Shown here: one piece after another, positions 38,593 to 46,926 of the stretch
Layout of the letters: every line of letters starts with the position of its first letter
Numbering within the stretch: the first letter of the stretch is position 1
Source: Gemmatimonas sp.
GTDB lineage: Bacteria > Gemmatimonadota > Gemmatimonadetes > Gemmatimonadales > Gemmatimonadaceae
Direction: 5' to 3'
Assembly: GCA_025361705.1 (NCBI GenBank)
Contig: JANYJW010000048.1
Location: forward strand, 1-50,477
Length of the DNA stretch: 50,477 nucleotides
Program-made: the position numbers and the translations under genes
Notes under the pieces: model-generated
Told to the model about the DNA's origin: nothing
Seen by the model: the letters and a program-made list of their open reading frames with translations, nothing else
Databases searched by the model: none

Positions 38593-39448
38593 CGCGGCGC
38601 GGCGTCAACACCAGCCACGACTGCGGCTGGGTGCGATGCTCCTGCATCAGCTGCTCCAGCGTCTCCGGCATCCGCGATCGCCACGGCTCGGCCACGCCGG
38701 GCGGGAGGTGCGCCAGCACCCGGTCTTCGGTGGCAATTCGCCGGACGTCGTGCGTCGGCAGGAATCGCAGGACCATGACCGGCTCCGACGGCGTGGCCGC
38801 CGGCCCATGGCATTCCACGAGAATCGTCGCGCGCGCCAGCGCAGGGACCGCGACCGGATCGAGCAGCACGTGCTCACCGCCATCGATGTCGCACACCACC
38901 AGCACACCGAGCCCGTCGCCGATCACCGCATTGAGGTCCGGCGTGTCGCAGAACCCACCCACGTGCACGCGGTCGGCCACGCCATTGGCCGCCACCGCAT
39001 CGCGCAGCATACCAAGCGCCTCGCCGTCACCCTCGAATGCCAGCACGCGCGTGGTCGGCATCAGCCGGGCGAGACCCACCGCGTAGTAGCCGTAGCGTGC
39101 GCCCACGTTGATCACCGTGGGAAATGCGCGGGCGCTGAGCTCGTGCACCACGCCAAACAGCTCGTGCTCGTAGGTGCCCAGCAGTTCGGGCGCGGCCGGG
39201 TATCCAGTCAGCTGCATCCCTGCAAACGGCCCGCTGAGCACGCGATCACGGCCGAGCGCACGCAGGCGGCCGAACAGGAAGCGGCGGCGGGGGCGGAGCA
39301 CCCAGCGCAGTGCACCACGCAGCGGCGCCGGCAGGTCGATGAAGGCCTGCAGCCACGGGCCGCTGTGCTCGACGGAGACGCGGCCCGTCACGGTCTGCCA
39401 CAACAGCCGCAGCGCTCCAGGCCGCGGATCGTCGCCGCGCGCCGTCAC
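38552..39448 (-). CDS. FkbM-like SAM-dependent methyltransferase
   Basis: A 298-residue protein. The SAM-binding motif I is INVGARYGYYAVGLAR (about 113-128), followed by VLAFEGDGEAL and VVCDIDGGEH, consistent with a Rossmann-fold methyltransferase of the FkbM type, often acting on glycans or lipids. The substrate is unknown. The GTG start overlaps the upstream small gene stop (GTGA). The last 13 residues (EMADGRRQVADGT) are encoded by tandem 7-bp repeats, which suggests that repeat insertion replaced the original C-terminus. Confidence 0.8.
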   Translation of the reverse strand: MTARGDDPRPGALRLLWQTVTGRVSVEHSGPWLQAFIDLPAPLRGALRWVLRPRRRFLFGRLRALGRDRVLSGPFAGMQLTGYPAAPELLGTYEHELFGVVHELSARAFPTVINVGARYGYYAVGLARLMPTTRVLAFEGDGEALGMLRDAVAANGVADRVHVGGFCDTPDLNAVIGDGLGVLVVCDIDGGEHVLLDPVAVPALARATILVECHGPAATPSEPVMVLRFLPTHDVRRIATEDRVLAHLPPGVAEPWRSRMPETLEQLMQEHRTQPQSWLVLTPRREMADGRRQVADGT

Positions 39449-39624
39449 TCGGCCTTCGAGCGTCCGTGCGCTTCGGCGAGCTTGCGGGCGATGCCGCGAT
39501 AGAAGGCGGCATCCGCCGGCTTTCCCTGCTGATCGAGCGCGAGCGCACAGCTCTCGAGCGCGTAGAGGATGTTGCCGAGGTACAACTCGGACAGTGCACC
39601 GACGGTCTCGGGCTGGTCGCTCAT
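39445..39624 (-). CDS. Small helical protein of unknown function
   Basis: A 59-residue protein, mainly alpha-helical (LSELYLGNILYALESCALALDQQG, then AAFYRGIARKLAEAH). No domain is recognised. ATG 39624 is preceded by AGGCGG and begins 14 bases after the PP2C stop; its own stop overlaps the FkbM start. Its tight placement suggests an accessory or adaptor to the phosphatase or methyltransferase. Confidence 0.65.
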   Translation of the reverse strand: MSDQPETVGALSELYLGNILYALESCALALDQQGKPADAAFYRGIARKLAEAHGRSKAE

Positions 39625-39637
39625 CGCGCCGCCTGTC

Positions 39638-40393
39638 TCAGACGTTTTCGCTGGGCTCGAACCCGACCACCTGGATGACAATCGCCGTGATGTTGTCCAG
39701 GCCACCGCGGCCATTGGCCTCGGTGATCAGCGCGTCAACGATGCGTCCCGGCCCCGAGCGCGCCAGCAGGATCTGCTGCAGGCGCCGGTCGTCCACCATG
39801 CCCGTGAGGCCGTCCGACGCCACGAGGAAGACGTCGCCGGGCCGCGCTTCGCCGGCGTACAGGTCGGGCTCCACCGACTCCCCCGCCCCCACGCAGCGCG
39901 TGATGACGTTGCTGTAGGGATGGTAGCGCGCCTGCTCGGGTGTCAGCAGCCCGGCGTCCACCTGCTCCTGCACGTACGAATGATCCTTGGTGATCTGGAT
40001 CAGGGCGCCATCGCGCAGCATGTAGATGCGCGAGTCGCCGATCTGGCCAATGAGATAGCGGTCATCGGCGAGCACGAGCACCGAGGCCGTGGTCCCCATG
40101 CCCTGCTTGTCGTTCTCGGCCAGCATGCGGTCGTAAATCGCGCGGTTGGCGTCGCGCATGGACTGTGCCGTGCGGTCGGCGGCGTCCGCCTGAACGAGGC
40201 TGTCGAGCTGCAGCAGGGCGCGCGCCACGATCTGCACGGCCATTTCGCTCGCCACTTCGCCAGCGGCATGCCCGCCCATGCCATCAGCCACCATGAAGAC
40301 CCCGCGCCGCGCATCCGCCTCGGCAAAGAAGGAGTCCTCGTTTCCGGACCTGACCATACCCACATCTGAACGCGCGGCAACGGCTAGGTGCAC
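39638..40393 (-). CDS. PP2C-family Ser/Thr protein phosphatase (Stp/PrpC-like)
   Basis: A 251-residue manganese/magnesium-dependent phosphatase. The motifs are SDVGMVRSGNEDSFF, VADGMGGHAAGEVAS, GTTASVLVL, IGDSRIYMLRDG, VASDGLTG and GGLDNITAIVI, with the acidic metal ligands present. Length is typical of the soluble bacterial PrpC/Stp group. The GTG start is three bases after the FHA gene stop, so the phosphatase is co-expressed with a phosphothreonine-binding protein. No Ser/Thr kinase gene is in the window. Confidence 0.94.
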   Translation of the reverse strand: MHLAVAARSDVGMVRSGNEDSFFAEADARRGVFMVADGMGGHAAGEVASEMAVQIVARALLQLDSLVQADAADRTAQSMRDANRAIYDRMLAENDKQGMGTTASVLVLADDRYLIGQIGDSRIYMLRDGALIQITKDHSYVQEQVDAGLLTPEQARYHPYSNVITRCVGAGESVEPDLYAGEARPGDVFLVASDGLTGMVDDRRLQQILLARSGPGRIVDALITEANGRGGLDNITAIVIQVVGFEPSENV

Positions 40394-40396
40394 GAG

Positions 40397-41833
40397 CTAT
40401 CGCCCCGTGGTGAGCAGCACTGCCAGCAACGACGCGCCGGCAGCGGCAATGGCCATCATGAACGCAATCGTCGCCGCGCACCCCTTCTTCTTCACCTCGG
40501 CCTGAACGGCCTCGGCCTTCTGAGGGGCCGGCTTGCGAATCTGGTCGGCGGACATCGCAGCAATTGCGCGCGTGCCACCGCCCACATCACCGGCAACCGC
40601 CACCGGCCGGAAGGTCATCTTGATGCCGCCAAAGCGGACGTCGGGCGCGCCTTCGACGCGCTGTTCGCCCTGCACGCGCCGACCGCCGACGTACGTGCCG
40701 TTGGTCGAGTCCTGGTCGACTATGAACCATCCGCCGTCGCGCTTCTGGATCTTGGCGTGCGAGTCCGACACGCTCTCGTCGTTCAGCGCGACGTCATTGT
40801 GCGCGCCGCGTCCGACGTTGGTGAGCGCCGAGTGGATTTCGAACTTCGTCCCCTTCTGCGGCCCCTCGTTGATGATCTCGAGCGTGGCCATTGGCGTGCG
40901 CCCCGCCGGCGCCGGCTTGGCGGGTGCAGGAGCGGGTGCAACGGGCGCAACGGGCGCAACGGGTGCAACGGCCTGCGGCTCAGTCGGCACGAGCACCACC
41001 GGCGCGGCCGGCGGCACAGGCGCGGCAGACGGCACGGCCGCCGAAACGATGGCGGACTCGAGATCCAGCGTGAACTCGGGCAGGTCGGTGGCAGGCGGCA
41101 TTACCGGAACCGCAACCGGAGCGGCCATCGGAGCAGCTGGCGCAACCGGCGGCGCAGGCGCCGGCGGCGCGACCTTGGCCGTGTCAGCGTAAAATCGGAA
41201 CTCCTCGGGACCGAGCTTCAGTACGTCACCGCGACCCAGCACCTGCTTCTGCTCCACGCGCACACCGTTCACGAACATGCCGTTCGTGCTCAGGTCGGTC
41301 AGGTGGTAGCCCCCGGGCATCGGCACGATCTCGGCATGCTTGCGCGACACCTCGGACGACGGAATCACCACGTCGTTCCCCACTTCGCGCCCAATGGTGA
41401 TGCCGTCGTCGGGAATGGAGTACTCGCGACCATCCGTGAGCGACACCAGCCGGCCCCCGCGTGCGAGCGTCGGCTTGGCCGGCGCGCCCGCCCGTGCGGC
41501 ACGGGCCATCTCGGCCACCTGCGCGCCCGACACGAACTGCGTGCTCCCGCCCTGACTGGCGTCGCCAAAGCGCAGCTCCTCACCCGCAATCTCCACCTTG
41601 TCTCCGTGGAGGATCGGGCTCGGTTCGACGCCTAACTGCACGCCATTCACCAAGATGACCGCATTGGGCGCATCGCGCCTGATCACGGCGCTCCCGTCTG
41701 GCGCAAGCGTCACAACAGCGCGCGCTGACGCCTCGTCGCCGGGCAGCCGAAGGGCGGCTCCGTCATAGCAGCCGACCGTCAGACCGTCCTCGGGGACGGG
41801 ATATTGTTGACCGTGTAACTGGAGGTACGCCAT
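40397..41833 (-). CDS. Tail-anchored protein with three FHA-type domains
   Basis: A 478-residue protein. A degenerate FHA-like domain (about 1-95) is followed by two canonical FHA domains: about 130-215 (GITIGREVGNDVVI, SRKHAEI, STNGMFVNG) and about 325-410 (NVGRGAHNDVAL, DSHAKI, STNGTYVGG), which should bind phosphothreonine. An Ala/Pro/Val-rich linker (about 220-315) separates them. The C-terminus is a single hydrophobic helix (about 452-474) with a two- to four-residue tail, so the FHA domains should face the cytoplasm. A good promoter lies directly upstream, with no leader. The next gene is a PP2C phosphatase. Confidence 0.92.
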   Translation of the reverse strand: MAYLQLHGQQYPVPEDGLTVGCYDGAALRLPGDEASARAVVTLAPDGSAVIRRDAPNAVILVNGVQLGVEPSPILHGDKVEIAGEELRFGDASQGGSTQFVSGAQVAEMARAARAGAPAKPTLARGGRLVSLTDGREYSIPDDGITIGREVGNDVVIPSSEVSRKHAEIVPMPGGYHLTDLSTNGMFVNGVRVEQKQVLGRGDVLKLGPEEFRFYADTAKVAPPAPAPPVAPAAPMAAPVAVPVMPPATDLPEFTLDLESAIVSAAVPSAAPVPPAAPVVLVPTEPQAVAPVAPVAPVAPAPAPAKPAPAGRTPMATLEIINEGPQKGTKFEIHSALTNVGRGAHNDVALNDESVSDSHAKIQKRDGGWFIVDQDSTNGTYVGGRRVQGEQRVEGAPDVRFGGIKMTFRPVAVAGDVGGGTRAIAAMSADQIRKPAPQKAEAVQAEVKKKGCAATIAFMMAIAAAGASLLAVLLTTGR

Positions 41834-41842
41834 GGCTTCGGG

Positions 41843-41871
41843 AAGCTACCCGCCGCCCGAGGGGGTGGCAA
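41843..41871 (-). promoter_or_regulatory. Promoter of FHA-PP2C operon, probably leaderless
   Basis: On the minus strand TTGCCA (41871-41866), a 17-base spacer and TAGCTT (41848-41843) end nine bases before the ATG. Five of six -35 bases match the sigma-70 consensus. Transcription would begin at or within a few bases of the start codon. Confidence 0.6.
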
Positions 41872-41944
41872 CCCTGCGGAGCCCGCTCTGCGGAGCCCGC
41901 TCCCGCCCTCGGATCGACTCCGGTCACCGACCCTTGCGGGCGAC

Positions 41945-42016
41945 GTGCAAATCGCGACCGAAATCCACGATCGCAAGCCCGGATCGCTCTCCCGGATCGC
42001 AATCCTGAGTCCAGAT
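41945..42016. repeat. Degenerate repeat element upstream of uvrA (family B)
   Basis: A loosely 7-bp-periodic sequence rich in GATCGC/ATCGCAA steps fills the FHA-uvrA gap. The segment 41994-42012 is exactly the reverse complement of 5017-5035, the element upstream of pilT. Confidence 0.7.
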
Positions 42017-42018
42017 CC

Positions 42019-42024
42019 TAAATT
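42019..42024 (+). promoter_or_regulatory. Candidate -10 box of uvrA
   Basis: TAAATT lies six bases before the uvrA GTG, immediately after the repeat element. No consensus -35 is seen; the repeat occupies that position. No LexA-type palindrome was recognised. Confidence 0.3.
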
Positions 42025-42030
42025 GCCGCT

Positions 42031-44865
42031 GTGCCCGATTTCATCCGCATCCGCAACGCCCGTCAGCACAACCTGAAGGGGATCAACGTCGATCTGCCAC
42101 GACGCGCGATCACGGTGATCACGGGGCCGTCGGGATCGGGCAAGTCGTCGCTGGCGTTCGATACGATCTACGCCGAGGGGCAGCGCCGCTACGTCGAGTC
42201 GCTCTCCGCGTATGCGCGGCAATTCCTCGAGCGGATGCAGAAGCCGCTGGTCGACTCCATCGAGGGACTCTCGCCGGCGGTGGCCATCGAGCAGCGGAAC
42301 CCGGTGCGCACGTCGCGCTCCACGGTGGGCACCGCCACGGAAATCTACGATTATCTGCGTCTCCTTTGGGCGCGGATCGGGCGCACCCTCTGCCCCACCT
42401 GCGGCCGCGAACTGCGCCCCGACACGCCACAGGGCGCCGCCGATCAGGTGATGGCCCTGCCGACCACCACGCGGCTTCAGGTCACGTTCCCACTGCGCCT
42501 CTCGGGCCTCGTGTCGCACACGGTGGCCGTGGAGAACCTGCGCGCCGAGGGCTTCGTACGCGTCATCGCCGACGGCGTCGCCTACCACGTGGACGACCTT
42601 GGCGGCAGGAAGCCCGACCTGACCAAATGCGCGGAGGTGCTCGTCGTCACCGACCGACTCGCGGTCGACGCCACCCTGCGCAGCCGCCTCACCGACGCCA
42701 TCGAGACCGCCTTCCGCGAAGGCGACGGTGACTGCGTGGTGGTGGTGGACTCGCCGCCGCAGGCGGCGCATCTGCCATCTGACGTCTCCCATCTGGCATC
42801 ACGCGCTCAGCGACTGCGTTTTACCACGCGCTTCGAGTGCCCCGAGCATCACACCCGCGCCCCACACCCCACCCCCCAGCTCTTTTCGTTCAACAATCCG
42901 CGCGGCGCGTGCCCCACCTGCAACGGCTTCGGCGCCACGCTGGAATACGATCTCGCCCTCATCGTGCCGCACCCGGAGCGCACCCTGCGTGAGGGCGCCA
43001 TCGACCCGTGGACCAAGCCGCGCTACGACAACAAGCGCCGCGCCCTCGCCGAGGCGTGCAAGCGCGAGGGCATCGCGCTCGACCGCCCGTGGCACGACCT
43101 CGCCGACAGCCAGCGCGAGTTCCTGCTGCGGGGAAAGGCCAAGGGCTTTGTCGGGATCATCCGCCACCTCGACTCGCTCGAGGAAAAGAAGTACAAGCAG
43201 TACATCCGGGTCTTCCTGCGGCAGTACCAGTCGGCGATGACCTGCACCGCGTGCCACGGTGCGCGGCTGCAGCCCGAGGCGCTCAACGTGCGCATTGGCG
43301 GCCGGACCATCGCCGACGTCACGGCGATGCCGGTGGAACTGCTCAACGCCTGGCTCGACACGCTGGTGCTGACCCCGGCCGAACGGCAGGTGGCCGCCCA
43401 CATCTGGCGCGAAGCGCGCGACCGCGTGCGATTCCTGTGCGAGGTGGGGCTGACGTACCTCACGCTGGACCGCGCCACGCGCACGCTCTCGGGCGGCGAG
43501 GCGCAGCGCATCGGGCTGGCCAACTCGCTGGGGTCGCGGCTGGTCGACGCGCTCTACGTGCTGGACGAGCCGAGCATCGGCCTGCACCCGCGCGACATGG
43601 ACCGGCTGCTGCGCCTGCTGGCACGCTTGCGCGACGGAGGCAACACCGTGCTCGTGGTGGAGCACGACCTCGAGGCCGTGCGCGCGGCCGACTGGATGCT
43701 CGAACTCGGCCCCGAGAGCGGGGAGCGCGGCGGACACGTGGTGTACAACGGCCCCGTGTCCGAGGCGGGCGCCAACTCGCTCACCGGGCAGTACCTCACG
43801 AATGCGCGCACCATTCCGGTGCCAGCCAAGCGCCGCAAGCCGTCGCGGTGGATCACGCTGTCTGGAGCCCGCGCGCACAACCTCCGCGGGGTCGACCTGG
43901 CGATCCCGCTCGGTGCGCTCACCGCCGTCACCGGGGTGTCCGGCTCGGGCAAGAGCACGCTGGTGCACGACGTCTTCTACCACGCACTCGAGGCGGCGCT
44001 CACCGGCGATCACAGCGCGCGGCAACATCTGGGCGAGACCGTTGGCGAGTTCACATCACTCGTGGGCAGCGAGTCGGTGGATGCCGTGGTGCTCATTGAC
44101 CAGGAGCCCATCGGCCGCAGCCCACGCTCCAATCCCGTGACGTACGTCAAGGCGTACGACGAGATCCGCCGCATCTTTGCCGCGCTCCCCGAGGCGAGGG
44201 CGCGCCGCTACACGCCGGGCACATTCTCGTTCAACGTGAAGGGCGGACGCTGCGACAAGTGCGAAGGCGCTGGCGCCATCGCCGTGGAAATGGTCTTTCT
44301 CGCCGATGTCTTTGTGCCGTGCGACGAGTGCGACGGCAAGCGATTCAAGCCCGACGTGCTGGGCGTGAAGTACTTCGGGCGTTCCGTGGTTGATGTGCTC
44401 GAAATGACCATCGACGAGGCCATACGGTTCTTCCCATACGAGGAGAAGCTCGGGCAGGCCCTGTGGCACATCCAGCAGGTGGGACTCGGCTACCTGCGGC
44501 TCGGCCAAGCCGCCACCACGCTGTCGGGCGGCGAGGCGCAGCGCCTCAAGATTGCGCGCGAACTCGCGTTCTCGTCCAAGAAGTCCGGGCGCAAGCTCTA
44601 CATCCTCGACGAACCCACCACCGGGCTCCATCTCGAGGACATCCGCAAGCTGGCCCACGTGCTCGAGCAGCTGGTGGACGCCGGGCACACCGTGGTGCTC
44701 ATCGAGCACAACCTCGACGTCATCAAGCTCGCTGACTGGGTGGTGGACCTCGGCCCCGAAGGGGGCGATGGCGGCGGCAAGGTGGTGGCCACGGGCACCC
44801 CTGAGCAGGTGGCGAACGTGGCCGGTTCCCACACCGGCCGCTGGCTCAGGACGGTCCTCACCTGA
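42031..44865 (+). CDS. uvrA: Excinuclease ABC subunit A
   Basis: A 944-residue damage-recognition ATPase of nucleotide excision repair. Two ABC modules are complete: Walker A GPSGSGKSS (32-40) and GVSGSGKST, two LSGGEAQR signatures and two Walker B segments (VLDEPSIGLHP, ILDEPTTGLHL). Zinc-binding Cys pairs are seen in CPTCG, CPTCNG, CTACHG, CDKCEG and CDECDG. The GTG start fits the conserved IRIRNARQHNLKGI opening. Around residues 246-258, between the UvrB-binding/signature region and FECPEH, an in-frame stretch (AHLPSDVSHLASR) is encoded by five 7-bp repeats and is probably an insertion. Mfd, its partner in transcription-coupled repair, is at 11-14 kb. Confidence 0.97.
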   Translation: MPDFIRIRNARQHNLKGINVDLPRRAITVITGPSGSGKSSLAFDTIYAEGQRRYVESLSAYARQFLERMQKPLVDSIEGLSPAVAIEQRNPVRTSRSTVGTATEIYDYLRLLWARIGRTLCPTCGRELRPDTPQGAADQVMALPTTTRLQVTFPLRLSGLVSHTVAVENLRAEGFVRVIADGVAYHVDDLGGRKPDLTKCAEVLVVTDRLAVDATLRSRLTDAIETAFREGDGDCVVVVDSPPQAAHLPSDVSHLASRAQRLRFTTRFECPEHHTRAPHPTPQLFSFNNPRGACPTCNGFGATLEYDLALIVPHPERTLREGAIDPWTKPRYDNKRRALAEACKREGIALDRPWHDLADSQREFLLRGKAKGFVGIIRHLDSLEEKKYKQYIRVFLRQYQSAMTCTACHGARLQPEALNVRIGGRTIADVTAMPVELLNAWLDTLVLTPAERQVAAHIWREARDRVRFLCEVGLTYLTLDRATRTLSGGEAQRIGLANSLGSRLVDALYVLDEPSIGLHPRDMDRLLRLLARLRDGGNTVLVVEHDLEAVRAADWMLELGPESGERGGHVVYNGPVSEAGANSLTGQYLTNARTIPVPAKRRKPSRWITLSGARAHNLRGVDLAIPLGALTAVTGVSGSGKSTLVHDVFYHALEAALTGDHSARQHLGETVGEFTSLVGSESVDAVVLIDQEPIGRSPRSNPVTYVKAYDEIRRIFAALPEARARRYTPGTFSFNVKGGRCDKCEGAGAIAVEMVFLADVFVPCDECDGKRFKPDVLGVKYFGRSVVDVLEMTIDEAIRFFPYEEKLGQALWHIQQVGLGYLRLGQAATTLSGGEAQRLKIARELAFSSKKSGRKLYILDEPTTGLHLEDIRKLAHVLEQLVDAGHTVVLIEHNLDVIKLADWVVDLGPEGGDGGGKVVATGTPEQVANVAGSHTGRWLRTVLT
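42769..42803. repeat. Heptad repeat (family A), locus 5, inside uvrA
   Basis: Five in-phase units CATCTGC, CATCTGA, CGTCTCC, CATCTGG and CATCACG lie within the uvrA reading frame. The frame is intact on both sides. Confidence 0.75.
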
Positions 44866-44881
44866 AAGGTCGCGCCCCCGC

Positions 44882-44910
44882 TTGAATTACCCGGTTCTCA
44901 CAGGTAATTT
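44882..44910 (+). promoter_or_regulatory. Promoter of tRNA-Asn
   Basis: TTGAAT, a 17-base spacer and TAATTT place the expected transcript start a few bases before the mature tRNA at 44921. It is AT-rich in an otherwise GC-rich context. Confidence 0.55.
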
Positions 44911-44920
44911 CATGATTCCT

Positions 44921-44992
44921 TCCCGAGTAGCTCAGGGGTAGAGCAGACGACTGTTAATCGTCGGGTCGGGGGTTCAAATCCCTCCTCGGGAG
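44921..44992 (+). tRNA. tRNA-Asn (anticodon GTT)
   Basis: A standard cloverleaf of 72 bases. The acceptor stem is TCCCGAG with CTCGGGA, discriminator G, D-arm AGCTCAGGGGTAGAGC, anticodon GTT at 44953-44955, and T-arm GGTTCAAATCC. CCA is not encoded. It is followed directly by a strong hairpin. Confidence 0.96.
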
Positions 44993-45000
44993 CTGAAGAA

Positions 45001-45037
45001 CACCACGGGGCGCCGGCGTTGCCGGCGCCCCGTGGTG
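45001..45037. terminator. 17-pair hairpin between tRNA-Asn and the hybrid kinase
   Basis: A perfect inverted repeat (CACCACGGGGCGCCGGC with its complement) and a three-base loop. On the minus strand it is followed by T-rich TTCTTC, so it fits best as terminator of the kinase gene; it can also end the tRNA transcript. Confidence 0.8.
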
Positions 45038-45039
45038 CG

Positions 45040-46926
45040 TCAAATGGCTGCGGCCTGGAGGCGGGCGACGGCGGCCTGCAGCTCGGACAGACGCACTGGC
45101 TTGTTCAGCACGGGCTGCGTTTGGGACTGCAGGAACTCCTGCAAATCGCCGCGAAACGCGCCGCCGGTCACAAAGATCACCCGCTCGGCCAGCACCGGGT
45201 CACGCGCCATCAGCTCCAGGTAGAACCGCTGTCCACCGCCATCGGGCATCACCACGTCCGACAGAATCGCGTCGAAGGCGAGGCTCGCCCGGGCCAGTCC
45301 TTCGGACACGGTCGCGGCGGTCTCCACCTCGAAGACTTTGCCGAGGTACCGGCGCATGGCCACGCGCACGAGGTCATCGTCGTCGACCAGGAGCACCCGC
45401 GGCCGGGGCGCCGTGGCTGACCCTGCGGTGGAGGTGCGCAACTCCGGTGGACGGCGCTTGGGAGTGCTGACTTCGGGCGCGTCCCCCATCACCAGCCGCA
45501 TGGTGACCTCCGTGCCCACGCCGGCGATGGAGCGCATGGCAATCGTGCCCCCCATCGTCTCCACAAGCCCCTTCGCCACGGGGAGGCCAAGACCGCTCGA
45601 ACGGCCAAACTCCTTGGTGGTGAAGAACGGTTCGAAGGCCCGCAACGCCACGTCCTCCCGCATGCCGACGCCATTGTCCCGCACCGTCAGCACCACACGC
45701 CCGTCAGCGACCGCCGCCCGGACGTCCACTACCCCGTCGCGGCCATCGGGGACCGCCTGAACGGCGTTCTGGACGATCGCAGCAATCGCCTCTTCGAGCG
45801 CCGTGGCCATGCCGAGTACCCAGAGCGATGCATCGACGTGTGTGGCGATGGTGACATCGGGGCGCGACACGTCACGCGCCGAGGCAACTGCGGCCCGCAC
45901 GGCGACGCCCAGGCTCGCGCCAATGCGCGGGCCGTCGGCGCGGTCGGCACCGCCCGCCATCGCCCCCAGCTGGCGCACGATGCGCGTGACGCGCTCCACG
46001 GCGGCCAGCGAAATGTCGACGCACGCACCGAGCTCGGCCAATCCTCCGCGCCGCGTGAGTTCCAGGCGCGCATCGTCGAGGCTTGCCTTGATGGCCGCCG
46101 TCGGGTTGTTGAGTTCGTGCGCGATGCCGGCGGCGAGCCGCCCCACCGTGGCCAGGCGTTCGGCACGCGACAGGTCGCCGGTGCGGCACGCAAGTTCACG
46201 CGTGCGCTCCTCCACGCGCGCCTCGAGTTCCACGCGCAACCGCTCAAGGGCCAGCCGGTCATCGACGGTCTGCCGTACGAGGGCGGCGCCGAAGGCGAGG
46301 GCCGCCACGAAAATTCCCTCGGGCAGCACATACGGCAGCGGCGACCAGTCGAACGACACCCCAATGTCCAACGCGGTCGCCACGGCGAGCGAGGCGAATG
46401 CCGTGGCCGTGTAGCCGGCGAGCGGCAGCTGCTTGCGCCAGTCGTTGAGTGCCCGCAGGAGCACGGCGAGGAGTGTCCCGAAGATGACGCCGAATGCGAC
46501 GTAGCCGAGCACGGTCGGCGCGGGCTCGTAGTAGACCGCGTGGATGAGCGCGACCCTTCTGGTGTTGATCTCGGGAGCATACGTCCACCCCGGCACCAGG
46601 CTGACGACCAGCACGAGTCCGAGCGCCGACTGCATCACCCGGTACGACCACTCGCCCAGGTGGCCACCGCGACGCGCGACATGCTTGACGGCGATTGCGA
46701 CAAACAGTGCGCCAATGGCGATCGCAAAACCCGACTGGGCCGACCGCGCGAACGGTGAGAAGCTGGCGACATACCCCATGCCGTCCATCAGCGAGTAGAC
46801 GCTCGCCGTGATGAACAGGCTCGATGGCAGCATGTCACGCCGCTCGCCCGATGTCCGGCCAACGAGGCGGGCAAAGACCCCCACCAGCAAGGACACGGCG
46901 GCAATGAAGACAGAGGCGATGAACAC
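45040..46926 (-). CDS. Membrane hybrid histidine kinase with C-terminal receiver
   Basis: A 628-residue sensor. About seven hydrophobic helices span 1-220 with no sizeable extracytoplasmic domain. A short coiled coil (222-258) leads to HisKA (H270 in IAHELNNP). The HATPase_c domain follows, with N-box AIVQNAVQAV, G1 DNGVGM and G2 GLGLPVAKGL. A linker and a receiver (about 510-628) come next, with VDDDD, phosphoacceptor D557 in LSDVVMP and K609 in NKPV. The presence of a receiver without an output domain implies phosphorelay to another protein or feedback control. GTG start. It is divergent from the fasciclin gene across an AT-rich region. Confidence 0.93.
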   Translation of the reverse strand: MFIASVFIAAVSLLVGVFARLVGRTSGERRDMLPSSLFITASVYSLMDGMGYVASFSPFARSAQSGFAIAIGALFVAIAVKHVARRGGHLGEWSYRVMQSALGLVLVVSLVPGWTYAPEINTRRVALIHAVYYEPAPTVLGYVAFGVIFGTLLAVLLRALNDWRKQLPLAGYTATAFASLAVATALDIGVSFDWSPLPYVLPEGIFVAALAFGAALVRQTVDDRLALERLRVELEARVEERTRELACRTGDLSRAERLATVGRLAAGIAHELNNPTAAIKASLDDARLELTRRGGLAELGACVDISLAAVERVTRIVRQLGAMAGGADRADGPRIGASLGVAVRAAVASARDVSRPDVTIATHVDASLWVLGMATALEEAIAAIVQNAVQAVPDGRDGVVDVRAAVADGRVVLTVRDNGVGMREDVALRAFEPFFTTKEFGRSSGLGLPVAKGLVETMGGTIAMRSIAGVGTEVTMRLVMGDAPEVSTPKRRPPELRTSTAGSATAPRPRVLLVDDDDLVRVAMRRYLGKVFEVETAATVSEGLARASLAFDAILSDVVMPDGGGQRFYLELMARDPVLAERVIFVTGGAFRGDLQEFLQSQTQPVLNKPVRLSELQAAVARLQAAAI

